A stretch of 47,556 nt of DNA from Thermoguttaceae bacterium (GCA_028695965.1 JAQVHZ010000003.1:1-47556), one strand, 5' to 3'. Counted from the first letter of the stretch, positions 27,342 through 36,053 are shown. Numbers and translations are program-made. The notes: generated by a model from the sequence alone, not told the origin.

Positions 27342-27540
27342 TTTCAAGAGAAATTACAATACAAGAAGACACGAAGGTTCGGCAAACCTTGCGGCGTCAA
27401 TAAAACTACGTTACCCTGAACAAACGTTTAGCGATTCCCCGACGCCAGTGCGTTGACGCCCCGCAAATCAACCGATTGGCAAGCGTCAACAACAGCGCCT
27501 ATTTATACTAAATTACTGATTCAGGACGTAATGTAAGGGC

Positions 27541-27727
27541 TTCAAATCGAAAGACATGGTTTCTAGAAAACCAGGAATATTGCGATATTTACCGCCGCCG
27601 ACCTCGTATGGAGTCCGCGTCCAGGACGCCCAGGACGTCCTGGATCGAATTTGAGAGCTTGAAACCTAGAGACATAATTTCCGGAAAACCTGGAATTTTG
27701 CGGTATATACCGCCGCTAGCTCCGTAT
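27541..27727. repeat. Tandem duplicated 3' end of the membrane-protein gene
   Basis: 27541-27609 and 27659-27727 align over 69 bases with 52 identities by manual count, offset 118 bases. Copy 27659-27727 lies inside the gene and encodes G-I-Y-R-K-I-P-G-F-P-E-I-M-S. The other copy lies across and beyond the stop codon and, in another frame, encodes G-K-Y-R-N-I-P-G-F-L-E-T-M-S and continues to a stop at 27513. Between the copies is the perfect palindrome CCAGGACGTCCTGG (27630-27643). Confidence 0.75.
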
Positions 27728-28506
27728 CGCTGGGAGTCAAAGAAATCACTGCTAAAAACGCGCTGCGACTTGGCATATTGAAATAAGTAGCTAAGCGTAT
27801 ATGGAATCTTCTTGTCAAAAGAATGATATAAATTATAGAAGAAAATCACCACGCTTTCATTGTGGACTATTCTATCTATATCGTCTTTGACTAAAAGAAT
27901 TTCGCCATATCCAATGATTCCGCGCTTTTTTAAATAGCAAATATAGGAAAAAAACGATAGGGTTCTGTATACCTTCCCTATATTTGTTTCCATCTCGACG
28001 CTTGAATGAACGTCTTCTGAAAGCCATTCTTTGCCAAAATCCAACAAAGAAAGCCCCTCTCTGATAAGCGGATCTGTAAAAATTCTATCGGTCAGATCCC
28101 TTATATAGCTCGCTTTTTCCAACCTAATTTTTCGGTTCCATTGAACCAATCCTCCCACTACGCCAATAACGACGACAACCAGAGAAATCATCTCGCTCCA
28201 ATCAGCTAAGGCGCTTCTCGCTTTCGTCATGATTTGCATTCCGCCTTTTTCATGATTTGAAGAGGCGTCTGCTCTATTTTCTTCACTCGTCAGAGATTGC
28301 AGGGCTGCTCCCTTTTCGTCAATCTCTTGCGTCTCGTCGCTTACCGCCGCCACGATCTCAGGGCGATATTCATTTGGTTCATCCGTAGAAACGACAACAG
28401 CTTCATTCGGAGCAACTTCTGAGTCTTGTGCAATCATAGGTTCGCAGACCGTTAAAAACACAGCAAGCACAGACGCCGACAAAAGCGCGGTCTTTCTCAG
28501 ACTCAT
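27589..28506 (-). CDS. Exported/membrane protein of unknown function
   Basis: About 305 residues from ATG 28506, with GGAG six bases upstream; the same signal-peptide module as the rhamnosidase follows (MSLRKTALLSAS to M-I-A-Q). After an acidic linker, one transmembrane helix at about 120-140 (SLVVVVIGVVGGLVQW) precedes a mostly helical domain (NRKIRLEKASYIRDLTDRIF, then VYRTLSFFSYICYLKKRGII, IVHNESVVIFFYNLYHSFD). This layout resembles small single-helix membrane proteins with a cytoplasmic alpha-helical domain, of the DUF4760 type, but I do not recognise it firmly. The C-terminus (about 265-305) is the site of a tandem duplication. Codon use here is more A/T-rich than in neighbouring genes. 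Function unknown. Confidence 0.65.
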   Translation of the reverse strand: MSLRKTALLSASVLAVFLTVCEPMIAQDSEVAPNEAVVVSTDEPNEYRPEIVAAVSDETQEIDEKGAALQSLTSEENRADASSNHEKGGMQIMTKARSALADWSEMISLVVVVIGVVGGLVQWNRKIRLEKASYIRDLTDRIFTDPLIREGLSLLDFGKEWLSEDVHSSVEMETNIGKVYRTLSFFSYICYLKKRGIIGYGEILLVKDDIDRIVHNESVVIFFYNLYHSFDKKIPYTLSYLFQYAKSQRVFSSDFFDSQRYGASGGIYRKIPGFPEIMSLGFKLSNSIQDVLGVLDADSIRGRRR

Positions 28507-28759
28507 AGCGAACTCCAACCTCTCCGAAAATAAGTTCCCAACAACATTGCTCTTCTGAAGCATATAATGCTAAGATGATACCAAACAGCAATTACAACGT
28601 CAAGTTTCAAGGCGCAATACAGAAGACAAAAGTCACAGCGTAACTTTACAAACGTCGATAAAAATAAGTTATCCAGAATAAACGTTTAACACTTCCCTGA
28701 CAACACCGACCCAACGCCCCTAACGAATCTGTCGATTGGCGCGTGTCAATAACGGCGCC
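28414..28759. repeat. Diverged duplicate B: last codons of receiver-like gene, promoter, leader and signal peptide
   Basis: Partner of 26972-27499, uninterrupted here. It runs from the last codons of the receiver-like gene (R-R-Y-stop) through the intergenic region and promoter to the signal peptide of the membrane protein. It is likely the source copy, since both neighbouring genes are intact here. Confidence 0.75.
28575..28603 (-). promoter_or_regulatory. Promoter of the membrane-protein gene
   Basis: Minus strand TTGACG (28598-28603), 17 bases, TATCAT (28575-28580), 69 bases before the ATG. The alignment with the rhamnosidase promoter keeps both hexamers and the spacing. Confidence 0.65.
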
Positions 28760-29618
28760 CGTCAACAAGCTCTTTTAAGTCAAACGGCTTAGCGACAACG
28801 CGCGTCTTACCCCAAAGATCGCGGCGCTCAAAATAACGAGTCTCGTCTTCGCGAGGTGCAAAGGCGAGCAGATCGATCGGAACGCCGGGGAACGTTCGCT
28901 TGATGTGCGCCAGAATCCCAGGAAACTCCGGATCGCTAAGATTAATCGTATCGACGACAACGCGCGCCATATTTTCAGAACGCAGCGCCGACGAAGGCTC
29001 GAAACGCACTAAACTCTCTGTGCGAACAGTATAGCCGTACTCCATAAATCCGTCTTCCAAACACGCTCCCATATCGCGGTCGTCGGCAAGTATGAGAACC
29101 TCGCCAGACCGAGACTCTTCGTCTTCAGCAGCAATAGGAGCAGAAACGAGCAGATCGACAGTCGACGGCAACGGCCCTCTGGTAAAAATCCCTTTGGAAC
29201 CGCTCGGATCAAAAAAGAGTTCGAACTCGCGCCGACCCTCAGTTCGCCACGTCGCAACATAAAAACGACGAACGCCGGTCATCTGATCGCCCGTGCGCTC
29301 TTCTCCTTCGCAAAGAGCGCCGGCGACAAGCACGATCGGAGCAAGAGGATTGACGCGGCGAAGCGCCTCGAAGTCGTAAGACGAAAATTCGTTCGGAAAA
29401 GAGCGGCACAAGATGAAGATATCCATTTCATACAACGAATACAGCGACGGCTTGTTGTCGCCAAACGTCTCGTCGCGAAACCGTTCGGAATAGTCGTCGA
29501 CATTAATTCGTTCGCGCGTTATCACCTGCGCGTCCGAACGATCGGCGATCGTTCGAACGTCTCGTTCGAGCTCGTTAAATTCGGCCCGTGATAATCTACC
29601 GCCTATAAATATTCTCAT
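28746..29618 (-). CDS. Receiver-like (degenerate response regulator) protein
   Basis: 290 residues, no signal peptide. The C-terminal half (about 175-290) follows the receiver-domain plan. A first strand EVLILADDRD carries an acidic pair. Then come GYTVRTESL, a third strand M-A-R-V-V-V-D-T with the aspartate at the phosphoacceptor position, a strand PIDLLAF and a final V-A-K-P-F-D-L-K-E-L with the conserved lysine-proline. The N-terminal half (about 1-160, MRIFIGGRLS then YEMDIFILCRSFPN) may be a second, more degenerate copy of the same fold. No output domain is present. A signalling or protein-interaction role is inferred. Its last codons were copied, with the following promoter, to the region upstream of the rhamnosidase gene. 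Confidence 0.72.
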   Translation of the reverse strand: MRIFIGGRLSRAEFNELERDVRTIADRSDAQVITRERINVDDYSERFRDETFGDNKPSLYSLYEMDIFILCRSFPNEFSSYDFEALRRVNPLAPIVLVAGALCEGEERTGDQMTGVRRFYVATWRTEGRREFELFFDPSGSKGIFTRGPLPSTVDLLVSAPIAAEDEESRSGEVLILADDRDMGACLEDGFMEYGYTVRTESLVRFEPSSALRSENMARVVVDTINLSDPEFPGILAHIKRTFPGVPIDLLAFAPREDETRYFERRDLWGKTRVVAKPFDLKELVDGRRY

Positions 29619-29753
29619 TGTCGTCTGCCGCGTTAGGGAAAAGGGAGATATCAGCGCCTATTATACAACACATTAAAGTCGCTACAACAAGCGAATTTTC
29701 TCCAATTTGTCTATTTTGAAACAAAACTCCCCTAAAGTCAAGCAGAACATTTC

Positions 29754-29793
29754 AAAAAAATGCCCGTCTCAATCGAAAAAGACTGAGACGGGC
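29754..29793 (-). terminator. Terminator of the HEAT-repeat gene
   Basis: Minus strand GCCCGTCTCA (ending at 29784) pairs with TGAGACGGGC (29771 to 29762) as a perfect 10-base stem, followed by a seven-T run at 29760-29754. Confidence 0.9.
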
Positions 29794-29818
29794 AAAAGCT
29801 GATCCGCAAAAAGGCGCC

Positions 29819-32287
29819 TTAGTTGTCGGCAGCTTTTTCGTAAGCGTCGAGCATTTCAGAAAGGATATTTTGCGTTTCTGAATCTTCTTGTTCGCTTGCG
29901 TTATAACGATTATACATATTCGCAACTTCCGGTCCGCGGAGCAACGAGCCGTTAGCGGCAAGTTGTCGTTCAAACGCAGCGAGCGCCTTGCGGCGTTCGG
30001 CGTGAGGATAGTTCGTATCGCCAATCATATCGACGAGCGTCGTTTGCGCATAATTCGTCTTGACTGTCGCGGCGTATTCGAGACCTACGTCAAAGAACGT
30101 CGGATTCGCCATAAATTTACGAATAAGGTCGTTCATACGATCGAATTCGTACATATCTGGGCGAGTCGCCGACAAGGCAAGGAATGCGCTCGCCGCCGCT
30201 TTGGCCTGTTCCAGACGAATAGCGGCGTCGACTTGGTCCGGTTTCGTATGATCGAACAAATGCTGCAGCGCCATCGAGCTCGACATAAGATCGGAGGGCG
30301 TCGGATAAACGTATGCGTTCGGTTCGCGGCCAACGAGAAGGTTCGCGGTTGTGTCTTCGCCGTCTGCCGTTGTGCCGACAAGCAGAGGAACGTCGAAAGT
30401 GCGCGCGTCGGCGCGAAGCGTTTGCGCGATAACGCGCGCGTCCGGCAAGCTGACGTTCGCCGAGGCGAGAACCAACTCGACGTCGGCGCAGCCTTGCGCG
30501 GCAAGAAGCGCGTCTCGGCCCGTCGTTACCGGAATAATCTGATAGCCCTGTTGCTGAAGAACCATGCCTATTTTGCTGCAGTCCTCAAGCTTCGGACACG
30601 CAACGACGGCGATTCTCTTACCAGTCGACGTCATGAACCATTCGAGCATACGGCCAACCTTAGTCGCGCCAATATACGGTTCGTCAGGATTCCACTTCAT
30701 AATGGCGGAAATCGCTTCGTAACGAACGCGTCGATCGGCGCACGTCGCCGCGCGGACGATCGCAGACGGAGCGTCGTTCGAACGAACGAGCGTGGCGTCT
30801 CCAATATCGCGAAGCCAAATCGTCGGCAAGAAGGCGCCTTTGTAATGCTGCGAATCAAGCGCGTAGCAAATCGCGCTTTGCAGGTCGGCGGTTGTCGCTT
30901 CCGGGAAAGCCGCTTGAAGCTCGGTCAGTCCGTCGGCGGCTTTAGCGTAGCCGACCTTAGACAGTTCAAGTTCAGCGGCTGCGACGATCGCAAGTTCAGG
31001 ACAGCTGACCGGCGTCGCGTCCGTGGCGGCGCCTACGCGATTCGCAAGCTGCGCAACTCGGGCCGTCTCTTCGAGATAAGCGTTCTCGACGAGAACTGCG
31101 TTTCTCACCGGCGCTCCCTTTGCGGCGTCCCAACTCCAAAGATCCGTCTCATCGCCCACAACGCGCGGGAAAAGCGTCGTCTTGTTATAGTAGCCAAGCG
31201 CGCTCCTATAAGCGGTTAGCGCAAATTCCGCTTGTGTCGGAACGGCTGAATACTGCCGGGCTAAAGCGTCGACCGTCGCTTGACGCGTCGCTTCGTCCGG
31301 ATCGCCGTCGTACAAAAGCGCCAAAAGCTCGGGACCAACGCGAAGATCTTCCTGTTCGCCAAGAAGCGAAACCGCAGGCGCAATAGACGCGGCGTCCGCT
31401 TCGCGAACAGTCGCAATCAACGCCTCAACGAAATCCCCTTCAAAGAACGGCAGAAGCGCGCGGGCTTCTTTGCTCCTGGCTTCGTCCGTCCCAATGAGGT
31501 CTTGAACGAGCAACGAAACAGCCGCGGGACCGCCCCGGCGCAGATCGAGAATCGCCGTCGCGCGGTCAGACGTCGAGCCGGAGCTCGTGCGCGCGATCGC
31601 CTCGCGAAGCGCCGTCTCCCCTTCCCACGCCTTACGAGCCGTCTCCAGGACTTTATTATAGACTTCGGCGCCCGCAGGACCAATTTCAGGAAGCGCAATG
31701 AAATAGGTCGCGCGGCCGGAACCAAGCGCGTCAAGGCTCGCCGCTGCAGTCTCAGGATCGGCGTCAGGCGCCGTCAGCGCTTTTTCGACGAGAAGCTTAG
31801 CATACAAAGGACGACCGACGCGCGCTATTTGCGCCGCGGCGCTGAAAAGCTCGGCGGAATTCTGAGGATTTCTGCCCATGACCGCCTTTTCGGCGGCGTT
31901 TGCTGTTGCGATAAAATCTTCTTCCGTCTTGATTTCGTCGGGAACGTCTTCCGGACGGTTATATTTCGAACGCTCGTCTATCTCTTCGCCTTCCGCTTGC
32001 GCAGGGTCCGCAACGGTCTTGACCTGGGCGACCGCCGAAGGCGGCGGGACGTCGGGAGTAGGAATCGCCGAAGGCGCAAACGGATCGGAAGCGTTTGGCG
32101 CGGCAAACGGATCGTCATCGGCGTTTTCGTCGTCGGCTTCGTCCATAAAGTCGCCGAACGGGTCGTCGTCTTGCGCAAAGACTGCGCCGACGTTAGTAAA
32201 AGCCTCGTCGACTAACGAAGCGGCGTCCAGCGCGCAAAAAGCGCATATGACGCCCAACGCAAGAAAAAATCGATTCCGGTTTCGCAT
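29819..32287 (-). CDS. Exported HEAT-repeat protein with an embedded pseudo-receiver domain
   Basis: 822 residues. A signal peptide (about 1-38, ending V-F-A-Q) is followed by a low-complexity acidic and proline-rich linker (39-110). Then come helical HEAT-like repeats (about 130-350: ATAILDLRRGGPAAVSLL, EATRQATVDALARQY; again at 515-535, RRVRYEAISAIMKWNPDE). Residues 557-670 look like a receiver fold (KRIAVVACPKLEDC, QQQGYQIIPVTTGRDALLAA, then V-P-L-L-V-G and Y-P-T-P). The phosphoacceptor aspartate is replaced (V-L-A-S-A-N) and the K-P motif is T-P, so phosphotransfer is unlikely. Similar exported HEAT proteins are, from memory, common in Pirellulales; function unknown. It is transcribed alone. 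Confidence 0.8.
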   Translation of the reverse strand: MRNRNRFFLALGVICAFCALDAASLVDEAFTNVGAVFAQDDDPFGDFMDEADDENADDDPFAAPNASDPFAPSAIPTPDVPPPSAVAQVKTVADPAQAEGEEIDERSKYNRPEDVPDEIKTEEDFIATANAAEKAVMGRNPQNSAELFSAAAQIARVGRPLYAKLLVEKALTAPDADPETAAASLDALGSGRATYFIALPEIGPAGAEVYNKVLETARKAWEGETALREAIARTSSGSTSDRATAILDLRRGGPAAVSLLVQDLIGTDEARSKEARALLPFFEGDFVEALIATVREADAASIAPAVSLLGEQEDLRVGPELLALLYDGDPDEATRQATVDALARQYSAVPTQAEFALTAYRSALGYYNKTTLFPRVVGDETDLWSWDAAKGAPVRNAVLVENAYLEETARVAQLANRVGAATDATPVSCPELAIVAAAELELSKVGYAKAADGLTELQAAFPEATTADLQSAICYALDSQHYKGAFLPTIWLRDIGDATLVRSNDAPSAIVRAATCADRRVRYEAISAIMKWNPDEPYIGATKVGRMLEWFMTSTGKRIAVVACPKLEDCSKIGMVLQQQGYQIIPVTTGRDALLAAQGCADVELVLASANVSLPDARVIAQTLRADARTFDVPLLVGTTADGEDTTANLLVGREPNAYVYPTPSDLMSSSMALQHLFDHTKPDQVDAAIRLEQAKAAASAFLALSATRPDMYEFDRMNDLIRKFMANPTFFDVGLEYAATVKTNYAQTTLVDMIGDTNYPHAERRKALAAFERQLAANGSLLRGPEVANMYNRYNASEQEDSETQNILSEMLDAYEKAADN

Positions 32288-32645
32288 AGTATCGTTTCGT
32301 TTCTGTTATGTGCTCAAATATGCAAGGGCATACTGCGCCCCCTCGGACGAAAAACCCGCCCCTTTAATTATAGGGACGCGCGCCCGGATACGCCATAGAA
32401 AGCAGATAGAAAATTTGATTTTTTTTGAAACAGGAGACCGAATAGACGCAAGAGTTGGAATTTTAGAAAATACAGAAACAATACGCAATAAGTTCACAAA
32501 CTACCTTGTCCGCAAACTTTATAAATAATGGCGCAAAAATCGACTGCAGGAAACGGAACGCCCGCGTCCATTTCCTGCACAAGTCAGCTGCGTTCTAACG
32601 CGGGCGATACGACAGAATGTTTTGTTCGCGCGCGTTTCTAACAGC
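32288..32645. other. Intergenic region between the HEAT-repeat gene and pgi
   Basis: About 360 bases. The left part (32288-32530) should contain the minus-strand promoter of the HEAT-repeat gene, but no clear hexamer pair was found. The right part holds the two hairpins downstream of pgi (32546-32606). No gene is supported. Confidence 0.5.
32536..32606 (-). terminator. Overlapping hairpins / terminator after pgi
   Basis: On the minus strand CGCCCGCGT (32606-32598) can pair with ACGCGGGCG (32567-32559). Alternatively GCAGGAAA (32578-32571) can pair with TTTCCTGC (32553-32546), which is followed by GTCGATTTTT. The two stems interlock and cannot both form completely, which is unusual for a plain terminator. 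Confidence 0.6.
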
Positions 32646-34301
32646 TCATTTCGCCTGACGCGCCTTGAAGAACTCGATCAACGCGTTCGTAGAAGAATCG
32701 TGCGTCGTCGTCGTCTCGCTCGACGTCAATTCTGGCAAGACCTCTTTTGCGAGCTCCTTGCCAAGTTGGACGCCCATTTGGTCAAACGAGTTGATATTCC
32801 AAATCATGCCCTGAACGAAAATCTTCATTTCGTACATCGCAATCAGGCGGCCGAGCATAATTGGCGTGAGCTTTTCGAAAAAGATAGTGTTCGTCGGACA
32901 ATTGCCCGGAAAGACCTTAAAGGGCGCAAGACGGCGCGCTTCGGCGGCGCTGGCGCAAGTATCCATGAGGCAGGCTTCCGCCTCGGCCAGCGTCTTGCCC
33001 GTCATCAGCGCTTCGGTCTGAGCGATGAAATTCGCAATCAATTTCGTATGATGGTCGCCAGCCGGATCGCCGACCGGGTTATGCGTTTGGACTGGCGCAA
33101 GGAAATCGCACGGGATGAGCTTCGTCCCTTGATAAATGAGCTGATAGAACGCATGTTGTCCGTTCGTGCCAGGCTCGCCCCAAACAATTTGACCAGTCTG
33201 GTAGTCGACGACGTTGCCGTCGCGATCGACGCCCTTGCCGTTGCTTTCCATATCGACCTGTTGGAGATAAGCGGCAAAACGGCGCATATATTGGTCATAA
33301 GCGAGAATCGCCTGAGTTTCGGCGCCCCAGAAATTATTGTACCAAACGCCAAGAAGCGCCATCAGAACCGGAATATTTTCGCGATAAGGAGCGCCGCGGA
33401 AATACTCGTCTATTTGGTGCGCGCCAGTAAGGAGTTCTTCGAAATGATCGAACCCGACGGCAAGCGCTATGCTGAGACCAATTGCGCTCCAAAGAGAGTA
33501 ACGACCGCCAACCCAGTCCCAAAATTCGAACATATTATCCGGATCGATACCAAACTCCTCGACGTCTTTGCGATTCGTCGAGAGCGCCACGAAATGTTTC
33601 GCAATAGCGGACTTATCGCCGACTTTTTTCATAAACCAGCGTTTCGCTGTTTTGCCGTTCGTCATCGTCTCTTGGGTCGTGAACGTCTTAGAAGCGATGA
33701 TGAAAAGCGTCGTTTCAGGATTCAGATTCTTGAGCGTTTCGGCAATGTGCGTGCCGTCTACGTTTGAAACGAAGTGAGGCGTAATCTTTGTTTGATAAGG
33801 CGTCAACGCCTCGCAGACCATAGCCGGCCCTAGGTCGGAACCGCCAATGCCAATGTTGACGACGTCTGTAATCTCCTTGCCCGTGTAACCGCGCCACTCG
33901 CCGTTGCGAACGCGTTCGCTGAAGGACTTCATCTTATCCAAAACGCGATTGACAGCCGGCATGACGTCTTCTCCGTCAAGGTAGACGGGGGCGCTGCAGC
34001 GATTACGCAAAGCAGTGTGCAACACGGCGCGTTGTTCGGTCATGTTAATCTTTTGACCGGTAAACATCATTTCCGCTTTTTCTTTAATCTGGGCTTCTTC
34101 CGCCAAAGCGACGAGCAAATCGATCGTCTTTTCGGTGATGCGATTCTTCGAATAATCGAAAAGGACGCCTTCATATTCGAGCGAGAACTTTTCGAAGCGC
34201 TGCGGGTCGCTTTCGAACATTTCGCGCATCGTTCTCGATTCTAGTTCCTTCTTATGAGCCGCAAGATTCTGCCAAGCTGGAGATTGCGTTAGTTTCGACA
34301 C
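32646..34301 (-). CDS. pgi: Glucose-6-phosphate isomerase
   Basis: About 551 residues from a GTG start at 34301, which gives the usual family length and N-terminus ([19 protein letters not shown]). In-frame ATGs at 34388 and 34373 would add about 24-29 extra residues, so the start is uncertain. Signature regions are present: [12 protein letters not shown] (phosphate binding), [17 protein letters not shown] (family signature 1), [15 protein letters not shown] (signature 2 region) and the C-terminal [12 protein letters not shown]. The enzyme interconverts glucose 6-phosphate and fructose 6-phosphate in the cytoplasm. It follows the GNAT gene and the RmlD-like gene on the same strand and is probably co-transcribed with them. 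Confidence 0.95.
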   Translation of the reverse strand: MSKLTQSPAWQNLAAHKKELESRTMREMFESDPQRFEKFSLEYEGVLFDYSKNRITEKTIDLLVALAEEAQIKEKAEMMFTGQKINMTEQRAVLHTALRNRCSAPVYLDGEDVMPAVNRVLDKMKSFSERVRNGEWRGYTGKEITDVVNIGIGGSDLGPAMVCEALTPYQTKITPHFVSNVDGTHIAETLKNLNPETTLFIIASKTFTTQETMTNGKTAKRWFMKKVGDKSAIAKHFVALSTNRKDVEEFGIDPDNMFEFWDWVGGRYSLWSAIGLSIALAVGFDHFEELLTGAHQIDEYFRGAPYRENIPVLMALLGVWYNNFWGAETQAILAYDQYMRRFAAYLQQVDMESNGKGVDRDGNVVDYQTGQIVWGEPGTNGQHAFYQLIYQGTKLIPCDFLAPVQTHNPVGDPAGDHHTKLIANFIAQTEALMTGKTLAEAEACLMDTCASAAEARRLAPFKVFPGNCPTNTIFFEKLTPIMLGRLIAMYEMKIFVQGMIWNINSFDQMGVQLGKELAKEVLPELTSSETTTTHDSSTNALIEFFKARQAK

Positions 34302-34418
34302 TGCTCTGTCTTCCTCTATTGATTCGTTAATATTTCGGCGCGTTAAAACGCCAGGAGCAAGCGGCGCGGTCATGCGCGCGCTTCTCATTGGTTATTTATT
34401 CCCGCTATTGTAACCCCA

Positions 34419-35003
34419 TTATGCAAAAAGTTCAATCGGGGAGGTCGAAACGTCGACGCGCCAAAAAATTCCGTCTTCTACAGAATTCTCCTTGCCCTCA
34501 TAGGTTACAAACCCCGCAGCCGTCAATACGCGCTGAGACGGCAAGTTATTCTTCAGCGTCTCCGCAACAATTCCTTTGAGTTCTGGACGCGAACGTCCCC
34601 ACTCGACAAAAGCGCGAATTGCTTCCGTCATAAAACCTTTTCCGCGAAACGGCGCGTCGATTTCATAACCAATTTCCACGTCGCCGTCGATCGGCTCTCC
34701 CTTAAACGAGGCGACGCCGATAAATTGGCGCGTTGATCGTTCCACAAGCGCCCAAATTGCCGCATAGACTATTGTGTTAGAATCGTAAGAAAGTCCAAGG
34801 TCAACAAGCCAATTGAGCGCGTTGCGCGTGCCCGGACCCGGCTCTGACGGCGTCTCGTTCAGACCAAGACGTCGTGCAAATCTCGCGACGTCGGTAAGAT
34901 ATAATTCCGCTTCTTCTCGCGTCAGGGGCGCTATTTCTAAGCGCTCGGTAACGAGCCGATGAGAACGCCCCGCAAAAACGCCTGGAATTGCTCGGTCGTT
35001 CAT
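34419..35003 (-). CDS. GNAT-family N-acetyltransferase (RimJ/RimL-like)
   Basis: 194 residues. SHRLVTERLEIAPLTREEAE is the typical opening of RimJ/RimL-like acetyltransferases. FIGVASFKG and DVEIGYEIDAPFRGKGFMTE contain the acetyl-CoA-binding R-G-K-G-F segment (motif A), and SQRVLTAAGFV is motif B. These enzymes transfer acetyl groups from acetyl-CoA to amines such as protein N-termini or small molecules; the substrate cannot be read from sequence. It lies 10 bases after the RmlD-like gene and just before pgi on the same strand. Confidence 0.88.
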   Translation of the reverse strand: MNDRAIPGVFAGRSHRLVTERLEIAPLTREEAELYLTDVARFARRLGLNETPSEPGPGTRNALNWLVDLGLSYDSNTIVYAAIWALVERSTRQFIGVASFKGEPIDGDVEIGYEIDAPFRGKGFMTEAIRAFVEWGRSRPELKGIVAETLKNNLPSQRVLTAAGFVTYEGKENSVEDGIFWRVDVSTSPIELFA

Positions 35004-35013
35004 TCCTCGTCTT

Positions 35014-35982
35014 TCAAAAAATCAAGTGACTTTGACGCCAATCGAGATAATCGCTTAACGCCGTCTTCCAATCAGGAATCTTATAAGCGCCCTCGACAGA
35101 ATCGTATTTCACCGAACGCAAGACGGTAAACGCCGACTGAGGAGCAGTGACGCCGTACTCTTCTGAGGAAATGCCGACCACTTCCCGATCGCGGTATCCG
35201 CATCGCTTGAAGAAATATTCCGCAAGTTCTTTTGGGGTTGTCCGAGAATTGCCCGTCAGATGATAAACGCCGCGAGCGTTCGCCGCAATAAGGGTCTTCA
35301 ACGCGCATAAAACGTCGATCGTCCAAAGGGGCTCGATGACGCGGTCGTTAAGTACTGAAATCTTCTTAGTGCGCGCCAAGGAGTTAAAAAGGGTGTTGAC
35401 AAGATTGCCGCTCGAATACTCCGACGTCTCGCCAAAGAGGGACGAGAAACGCAAGACCAACGATTTTGGAGCCTCCTGCGCGATTCGTTCGCTCTCTAAC
35501 TTCGTCTTCGCATAAACGCTCGCTGGATAGGTCAATTCCGTTTCGGAAAAGCCGGGCGCGTCGGGCGATATCGCCTCCGGATCGTCCGTCGATTCGGCGC
35601 TTAACCGTTTGCGGTAGAACGCTTCTCCACAACCGAATTGAACTAACAACGCGCCAGTCTGACGCGCCGCCGTCTTTAAGTTAGAAACGCCGTGTCCGTG
35701 AACGTTACGCGCCGTGTTCGGACGAGATTCGAGCCAATCGATCAAATTGATTCCGCTCGCGTTCACAATAACGTCTGGCCGAAGGTCGCCGATCGTATGA
35801 ATTGCATGCGTACGCGAGCATATGTCAAAATCAGGAAGATTCAAAGGAACGACGACGTCGTTCGTCGGCTTGACGTCGCCGCCGCTGCTCGCGGCGATGC
35901 GCGACGCCACGCGCGGATCGTTCCAAAATTGAGACAACGCTAACCCAAGCGTTCCTTTTGAGCCTACTACGACTACTTTCAT
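35014..35982 (-). CDS. RmlD-like sugar-nucleotide reductase/epimerase (SDR family)
   Basis: 322 residues from ATG 35982 (MKVVVVGSKGTLG). The Rossmann motif G-S-K-G-T-L-G (7-13) binds the dinucleotide, and Y157-x3-K161 (YAKTK) is the catalytic pair. Other family regions are DLRPDVIVNASG, LVLRFSSLFGE and GVYHLTGN. The best match from memory is dTDP-4-dehydrorhamnose reductase (RmlD) and related extended SDRs, but a specific substrate cannot be claimed because no other rml gene is present. An upstream extension of the frame to 36081 lacks a start signal. First gene of the probable RmlD-like/GNAT/pgi operon. Confidence 0.83.
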   Translation of the reverse strand: MKVVVVGSKGTLGLALSQFWNDPRVASRIAASSGGDVKPTNDVVVPLNLPDFDICSRTHAIHTIGDLRPDVIVNASGINLIDWLESRPNTARNVHGHGVSNLKTAARQTGALLVQFGCGEAFYRKRLSAESTDDPEAISPDAPGFSETELTYPASVYAKTKLESERIAQEAPKSLVLRFSSLFGETSEYSSGNLVNTLFNSLARTKKISVLNDRVIEPLWTIDVLCALKTLIAANARGVYHLTGNSRTTPKELAEYFFKRCGYRDREVVGISSEEYGVTAPQSAFTVLRSVKYDSVEGAYKIPDWKTALSDYLDWRQSHLIF

Positions 35983-36053
35983 TGATTTCTCACAAGCAAC
36001 TATCAATTGAAACGCGTCGAGATTTCGAATGGCGCCGAAATCCCATGTAAAAC

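Larger units (their letters stand above)
26972..27499. repeat. Diverged duplicate A: promoter, leader and signal peptide of the rhamnosidase gene
   Basis: This stretch aligns with 28414-28759. Shared blocks, read on the minus strand, are the promoter (TTGAAACTTG, then GTTTGGTAT), CAGAAGAGCA and ATTTTCGGAGAG in the leader, and a signal peptide ending VAQDSQV/IAQDSEV. Upstream of the promoter the two copies share AACGTTTA, GATTGGC and a final GGCGCYGTTRTTGA-like end. That end corresponds to the last codons of the receiver-like gene in copy B. Copy A is interrupted by the MITE-like element at 27173-27341. Confidence 0.8.
27065..27588. other. Intergenic region between membrane-protein gene and rhamnosidase gene
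   Basis: About 520 bases with no credible gene. From right to left it holds an out-of-frame copy of the C-terminal coding end of the membrane protein (27513-27609), the upstream half of duplicate A, the MITE-like element, the rhamnosidase promoter and the leader. Confidence 0.6.

Noticed and set aside
27202-27456. Short plus-strand frame of 84 codons
   Set aside because: It crosses the right end of the MITE-like element into duplicated non-coding sequence, and has no ribosome site or homologue known to me.
35014-35982. Naming the SDR gene rmlD as part of dTDP-rhamnose synthesis
   Set aside because: No rmlA, rmlB or rmlC gene is nearby and many extended SDRs share these motifs.
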